64,000 bases of DNA. Origin: CAUJGQ01 sp042408665. Lineage in GTDB: Bacteria > Chloroflexota > Dehalococcoidia > CAUJGQ01. The translations under genes and the position numbers were made by a program. Location of the stretch: NCBI GenBank assembly GCA_042408665.1, contig JBHOQW010000235.1, positions 1-64,000 of the forward strand, written 5' to 3'. Positions 60,332 to 64,000 of the stretch are shown here, in pieces. How positions within the stretch are numbered: position 1 is the stretch's first letter; the number at the start of each line of letters is the position of its first letter. Below the pieces are notes generated by a model, which saw nothing but the letters and a program-made list of their open reading frames with translations, was not told the DNA's origin and made no database searches.

Positions 60332-60492
60332 GCTGCCGATCCCTGTGGGGACACCCGCATGTGCACCACCTTCTCCCCGGCCGGCGCGTTGGTCCCGGCG
60401 CGCGGCTGCGCGTGTCGTCGGGGGCGACTCCGGCACCGCTCGGAGTGCGCCCCGTGGCGAGCGACCGCCCCGCTGCCTTGGAGGAACGCGCC

Positions 60493-61170
60493 ATGTCCCT
60501 GCTGCGCAGTATCAAGCGTGATATCGACGCCGCGCTGACGCGCGACCCGGCGGCGCGCAGCGCCCTGGAAGTCATCCTCGCTTATCCCGGGTTCCATGCC
60601 CGGCAGTTCCACCGCCTGGCGCACTGGTTGCACCGCAAGGGCGTGCCGATCATCCCGCGCCTGATCTCCCACATCAGCCGCATGCTCACCGGCATCGAGA
60701 TCCATCCGGGCGCGGTGATCGGCGAGGGGCTGTTCATCGACCACGGCATGGGGGTGGTGATCGGCGAGACGGCGGTGATCGGCGACGATTGCCACCTGCT
60801 GCAGGGGGTGACGCTGGGCGGCACCAGCACCAAGCGGGTCAAGCGCCACCCGACGCTCGGCAATAACGTCACCGTCGGTGCGGGCGCCATCCTCCTCGGC
60901 GCGATCACCGTGGGAGACCACGCCCGCATCGGCGCCGGCTCGGTGGTGGTGTCCAACGTGCCACCGTACGCCACCGTGGTGGGTGTGCCGGGCCACATCA
61001 TCGCCTACCATGATCCGGGCAACGACTCCGTCGTGCGGCTGCCGGACCCGGAGTGGGACCGGATCGAAGCGCTGGAGCAGCGTGTGCGCGAGTTGGAAGC
61101 GCGTCTGGAACGGCTCATGCGGGAGACGCCCGCACGGGCGGGTGAGCCGGCGGAGGATGTGACGCGATAA
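60493..61170 (+). CDS. cysE: Serine O-acetyltransferase
   Basis: Makes O-acetylserine, the carbon acceptor for cysteine synthesis. A 225-residue left-handed beta-helix enzyme: GIEIHPGAVIGEGLFIDHGM, VVIGETAVIGDDCHLLQGVTLGG and TVGAGAILLGAITVGDHAR with the catalytic His. The C-terminal coiled-coil (ALEQRVRELEARLERLM) replaces the usual tail that binds CysK. ATG 60493 has GGAGG nine bases upstream. cysS follows, so cysteine synthesis and charging are linked. Its 5' leader could encode a Cys-rich peptide (see findings). Confidence 0.94.
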   Translation: MSLLRSIKRDIDAALTRDPAARSALEVILAYPGFHARQFHRLAHWLHRKGVPIIPRLISHISRMLTGIEIHPGAVIGEGLFIDHGMGVVIGETAVIGDDCHLLQGVTLGGTSTKRVKRHPTLGNNVTVGAGAILLGAITVGDHARIGAGSVVVSNVPPYATVVGVPGHIIAYHDPGNDSVVRLPDPEWDRIEALEQRVRELEARLERLMRETPARAGEPAEDVTR

Positions 61171-61223
61171 CCGCCGACCAGCGTACCGGCGACCGCTACG
61201 AACCGCTGCGTTGAGAGACATCG

Positions 61224-62588
61224 ATGAAGCTGTACAACACCATGACCCAGCAGGTGGCCGAGTTCGTCCCGCTCCGGGATGACGAGGTGACCATGTACGT
61301 CTGCGGGGTGACCCCGTACGACGAGGCGCACATCGGCCACGCCATGAGCGCCATCGTGTTCGACGTGCTGCGCCGCTACCTGGAGTACCGCGGCTACCGG
61401 GTGCACCACGTGCGCAACTTCACCGATATCGACGACAAAATCATCGAGCGGGCGCGCCAGCTCGGCGAAGAGCCGCTGGCGCTGGCCCGCCGGTATGCCG
61501 CGCGCTACGTGGAGGACATGGAGGCGCTGAACGTGTTGCCGCCCACGGTGGCCCCCTACGCCACCGAGGAGATCCCGACCATCATCGAGATGGTGCAGGG
61601 CCTGATCGACAAGGGGTACGCCTACGCCGCCAAGGGCGACGTCTACTTCCGGGTGACGCGCAAGCCGGACTACGGCAAGCTCTCGCACCAGTCGCTGGCG
61701 GCAATCATGGCGGGGGTGCGCGTGGAGGCCGACGAGACCAAAGAGCACCCGGCCGATTTCGCCCTGTGGAAGGCGGCCAAGCCGGGCGAGCCGTCCTGGG
61801 ACAGCCCGTGGGGGCCGGGGCGGCCGGGCTGGCACATCGAGTGCTCGGCCATGGCGGTGCGGTATCTGGGCCCCTCCATCGACATCCACGGCGGCGGCAC
61901 GGACCTCATCTTCCCGCACCACGAGAATGAGATCGCCCAGTCCGAGGCCTACACCGGCGTGGTGCCGTTCGTGAACTTCTGGGTGCACAACGGCATGATG
62001 CGCATGCACGGCGACAAGATGAGCAAGTCGCTGGGCAACTTCATCACCATCCGCGAGGCGGTGGAGCGCTACGGGGCGGACGCCCTGCGCCTGTTCATCC
62101 TCTCCGGAACCTACAGCAAGCCGCTCAACTTCACCGAGGAGGCGGTGCGCGGGCATCGAGCGGGGGCCGAGCGGCTGCGCTTCGCCGCCCGCCGGCCCGG
62201 CCGGGCGACGGGCACCGTGGAGGTGGACCCGGAGCCGTTCCGGCGCGCCTTCGAGGCGGCGATGGACGACGACCTCAACACCTCCGGCGCCGTCGCCGCC
62301 CTGTACGACCTGGCGGCCGCCATCAACCGCGGCCGCGACGCCGGCCACGGCATCGCGCTCGCCCAAGCCACCCTGCTGGAGCTGGCCGGCGTGCTCGGCC
62401 TGCGCCTGGAAGAGACGGAAGGGGAGGTGCTGGCCGCGCGGCCGTTCATCGACCTACTGGTGGAGGTGCGGGCGGAGCTGCGCGCGGCCAAACAGTACCT
62501 GCTGGCCGACCGCATCCGCGCCCGCCTGGCCGAGCTGGGCGTGACGCTGGAGGATAGCCCGTCCGGCACCAGGTGGCGTCTCGGCTGA
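61224..62588 (+). CDS. cysS: Cysteinyl-tRNA synthetase
   Basis: A 454-residue class I synthetase charging tRNA-Cys. The zinc Cys and class I site appear as TMYVCGVTPYDEAHIGHA; KMSKS is DKMSKSLGN; the zinc-coordinating IECSAM and HHENEIAQSEA are present. It ends in a full C-terminal helical domain. 53 bases after cysE. Confidence 0.97.
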   Translation: MKLYNTMTQQVAEFVPLRDDEVTMYVCGVTPYDEAHIGHAMSAIVFDVLRRYLEYRGYRVHHVRNFTDIDDKIIERARQLGEEPLALARRYAARYVEDMEALNVLPPTVAPYATEEIPTIIEMVQGLIDKGYAYAAKGDVYFRVTRKPDYGKLSHQSLAAIMAGVRVEADETKEHPADFALWKAAKPGEPSWDSPWGPGRPGWHIECSAMAVRYLGPSIDIHGGGTDLIFPHHENEIAQSEAYTGVVPFVNFWVHNGMMRMHGDKMSKSLGNFITIREAVERYGADALRLFILSGTYSKPLNFTEEAVRGHRAGAERLRFAARRPGRATGTVEVDPEPFRRAFEAAMDDDLNTSGAVAALYDLAAAINRGRDAGHGIALAQATLLELAGVLGLRLEETEGEVLAARPFIDLLVEVRAELRAAKQYLLADRIRARLAELGVTLEDSPSGTRWRLG

Positions 62589-62720
62589 TGGGCCGCCGCG
62601 CCCCGCCCCTGGAGGCTTGACAGGATGCGGTATGATGGCTGCAGAAGTGCGCGTGGAAAGGAGGCGGACAGCGGTTCACCCCCAGCGCGGACCCGCAGCT
62701 CACCGCCGGCCACCAGGTGC

Positions 62721-62749
62721 TTGACAGCCGCTGCCTAGCTGGATATACT
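62721..62749 (+). promoter_or_regulatory. rpoB promoter
   Basis: Consensus TTGACA (62721-62726), 17 bases, then TATACT (62744-62749). CCTAGC (62734-62739) and GCTAGG (62757-62762) form an inverted repeat around the -10 box, which may be an operator. About 110 bases of leader precede rpoB. Confidence 0.8.
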
Positions 62750-62866
62750 CCTCTCGGCTAGGTATGACCCTCTTTGTCCTTTTCTTCCCCGTTTCAGAGT
62801 TGCACGCGGTGCCCAGGTTCGGGGCCGTTCTGTCATCTGACGCAGCCGTCTGAGGAGCGCATAGGC

Positions 62867-64000
62867 ATGACAACCGCCAGCGAGATCGTCCGGCGTCAGA
62901 GCGCCGTTCCGTCTGTCAAGCGCGATTACTCGCGCATCGGTCACGTGCTCGACATCCCGAAGCTCATCCAGGTCCAGCTCGACTCGTTCCGCTGGTTCCA
63001 GGAGGCGGGGCTGCGGGAGCTGCTGGACGAGATCTCCCCCATCCAGGACTTCACCGGCAACCGCATGGAGCTGGTGTTCGGTGAGTACTCCTTCGGCGAG
63101 CCGAAGTACTCGGAGATGGAGTGCCGTGAGCGCGACATGACCTACGCCGCGCCGCTGCGCGTCAACGTCGAGCTGCGCATCAAGGACACCGGCGAGGTCA
63201 AGGAGCAGGAGCTGTTCATGGGGGACTTCCCCCTCATGACGCAGCATGGCACGTTCATCATCAACGGCGCCGAGCGGGTGGTGGTCTCGCAGCTCGTGCG
63301 CTCGCCCGGTGCTTACTTCAGCATCGAGCAGGACCCGGCCTCCGGCCGCGGCCTGTGCTTCGCCAAGTTGATCCCCAACCGCGGCGCCTGGCTGGAGTTC
63401 GAGACCTCCAACAAGGACATCATCTCGGTGAAGGTGGACCGCAAGCGTAAGATCCCCGTCACCACGCTGCTGCGCGCCATCTACACCGACCCGAACATCG
63501 ACGACGAAACCCAGCTCGGCACCGATGAGCAGATCCTGGCCCTGTTCGAGGATGTGGACACGGGCGAGCACCGCTACATCCAGCGCACGCTGGAGCGGGA
63601 CGGCATCCCCGAGGGCCAGCGCCATAAGCGCGGCGCCATCACCGAGTTCTACAAGCGGCTGCGCCCGGGCGACCCGCCCACCCTGGAGAACGCCCGCCAG
63701 CTGCTCTACGGCCTGTTCTTCAACCCGCGTCGCTACGACCTGGGCCGCGTGGGCCGCTACAAGCTGAACAAGCGGCTGGGACTAGATGAGAGCGTCAAGA
63801 CGCACATCCTCCGCCCGGAGGACCTCGTCGCCCTCATCAAGCAGATGATCCGCATCAACAACGGCCAGGGGAAGGGCGACGACATCGACCACCTGGGCAA
63901 CCGGCGCGTGCGCGCCGTGGGCGAGCTGATCCAGAACCAGTTCCGCATCGGCCTCCTGCGCATGGAGCGGGTGGTGCGGGAGCGCATGACCATCACCGAC
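62867..64000 (+). CDS. rpoB: RNA polymerase beta subunit, N-terminal part
   Basis: The first 378 residues of the beta subunit, cut by the window end. It starts MTTASEIVRRQSAVPSV; the beta-protrusion and lobe regions include DIPKLIQVQLDSFRWF, VSQLVRSPGAYF, and RLRPGDPPTLENARQL. The normal protein is over 1100 residues. GAGGAG lies about 12 bases before ATG 62867. Ribosomal protein genes often upstream of rpoB are missing; cysS is there instead, so rpoB has its own promoter. Confidence 0.97.
   Translation, partial: MTTASEIVRRQSAVPSVKRDYSRIGHVLDIPKLIQVQLDSFRWFQEAGLRELLDEISPIQDFTGNRMELVFGEYSFGEPKYSEMECRERDMTYAAPLRVNVELRIKDTGEVKEQELFMGDFPLMTQHGTFIINGAERVVVSQLVRSPGAYFSIEQDPASGRGLCFAKLIPNRGAWLEFETSNKDIISVKVDRKRKIPVTTLLRAIYTDPNIDDETQLGTDEQILALFEDVDTGEHRYIQRTLERDGIPEGQRHKRGAITEFYKRLRPGDPPTLENARQLLYGLFFNPRRYDLGRVGRYKLNKRLGLDESVKTHILRPEDLVALIKQMIRINNGQGKGDDIDHLGNRRVRAVGELIQNQFRIGLLRMERVVRERMTITD

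Noticed and set aside
62617..62636. TTGACA followed by TATGAT before rpoB
   Set aside because: Only eight bases separate the boxes, so they cannot form one promoter; the pair at 62721-62749 has correct 17-base spacing.
62634..62723. Small frame MAAEVRVERRR with an internal AAAGGAGG (62657-62664)
   Set aside because: The ribosome-binding-like site has no start codon at the right distance, and the 29-residue frame has no site of its own.
1..64000. tRNA genes, rRNA genes, CRISPR arrays, insertion sequences
   Set aside because: No T-loop-like GTTCGAATC stretch in a cloverleaf context, no regular repeat-spacer pattern, no transposase-like product was found by reading; tRNAscan-SE and ISfinder searches were not possible.

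Overview
The window is a very GC-rich (roughly 65-70%), densely coded bacterial chromosome segment with no rRNA, tRNA, CRISPR array, transposase or phage gene that I could find. Gene content (Tat lipoprotein, RicT, ECF sigma factor with a zinc-finger-less anti-sigma-like partner, many zinc-ribbon proteins, ispF-cysE-cysS followed by rpoB) and the absence of lipopolysaccharide or outer-membrane genes suggest a Chloroflexota member, probably Thermomicrobia (Sphaerobacter-like). That placement is inference; no marker RNA is present.

Layout. 1-3.7 kb: proline synthesis (proB, proA, the latter cut by the left edge) divergent from a YihY/BrkB membrane protein. 3.9-5.1 kb: small unknown genes and a minimal zincin. 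5.1-6.8 kb: purK-purE. 7-10.6 kb: a Cys-rich mini-protein overlapping a stand-alone LigD-type polymerase domain, a 2-hydroxyacid dehydrogenase and a thioredoxin-reductase-like flavoenzyme. 10.6-21.9 kb: a signalling and export locus consisting of a class III adenylate cyclase fused to an AAA/TPR regulator, divergent from an ABC exporter carrying zinc ribbons, a degenerate peptidase-like domain and a C-terminal cyclic-nucleotide-binding domain, then a Crp-type regulator, a GAF protein, a subtilisin-like protease without signal peptide, a zinc-ribbon/FHA protein and a zinc-ribbon membrane protein. 22-29 kb: hydrolase, then a minus-strand run lysA-holB-ricT-ECF sigma-(anti-sigma-like/Ogt/Ada fusion)-thioesterase. 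29-40.2 kb: GNAT protein, a TPP enzyme, GH31 glucosidase, RibD-like reductase, two CaiB-type CoA-transferases, an MFS pump and its divergent MarR regulator. 40.4-46.4 kb: ABC-2 exporter operon, universal stress protein, two TrkA-type proteins, pheA. 46.6-54.2 kb: larB-larC, acyl-CoA ligase, DinB, GH5-like protein, PilZ, VanY-type peptidase. 54.2-59 kb: dipeptide/oligopeptide ABC operon without ATPases, CitE-like lyase. 59-64 kb: ispF, cysE, cysS and the start of rpoB.

Most striking points. (1) The cyclic-nucleotide locus appears to contain a producer (cyclase with all catalytic residues) and two receivers (exporter and Crp protein, both with an intact phosphate-binding cassette), bound together by recurring N-terminal zinc ribbons in four proteins. 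(2) An ECF sigma factor overlaps by one base a gene whose product joins an anti-sigma-like N-terminus, an O6-methylguanine methyltransferase and, at the C-terminus rather than the usual N-terminus, an Ada-type methylphosphotriester domain. This would make an alkylation-sensing sigma switch. Both proposals are inferences from sequence and need experiments. No gene-free stretch exceeds 300 bases; the longest are about 200-280 bases and are described with their neighbours or as separate sites.
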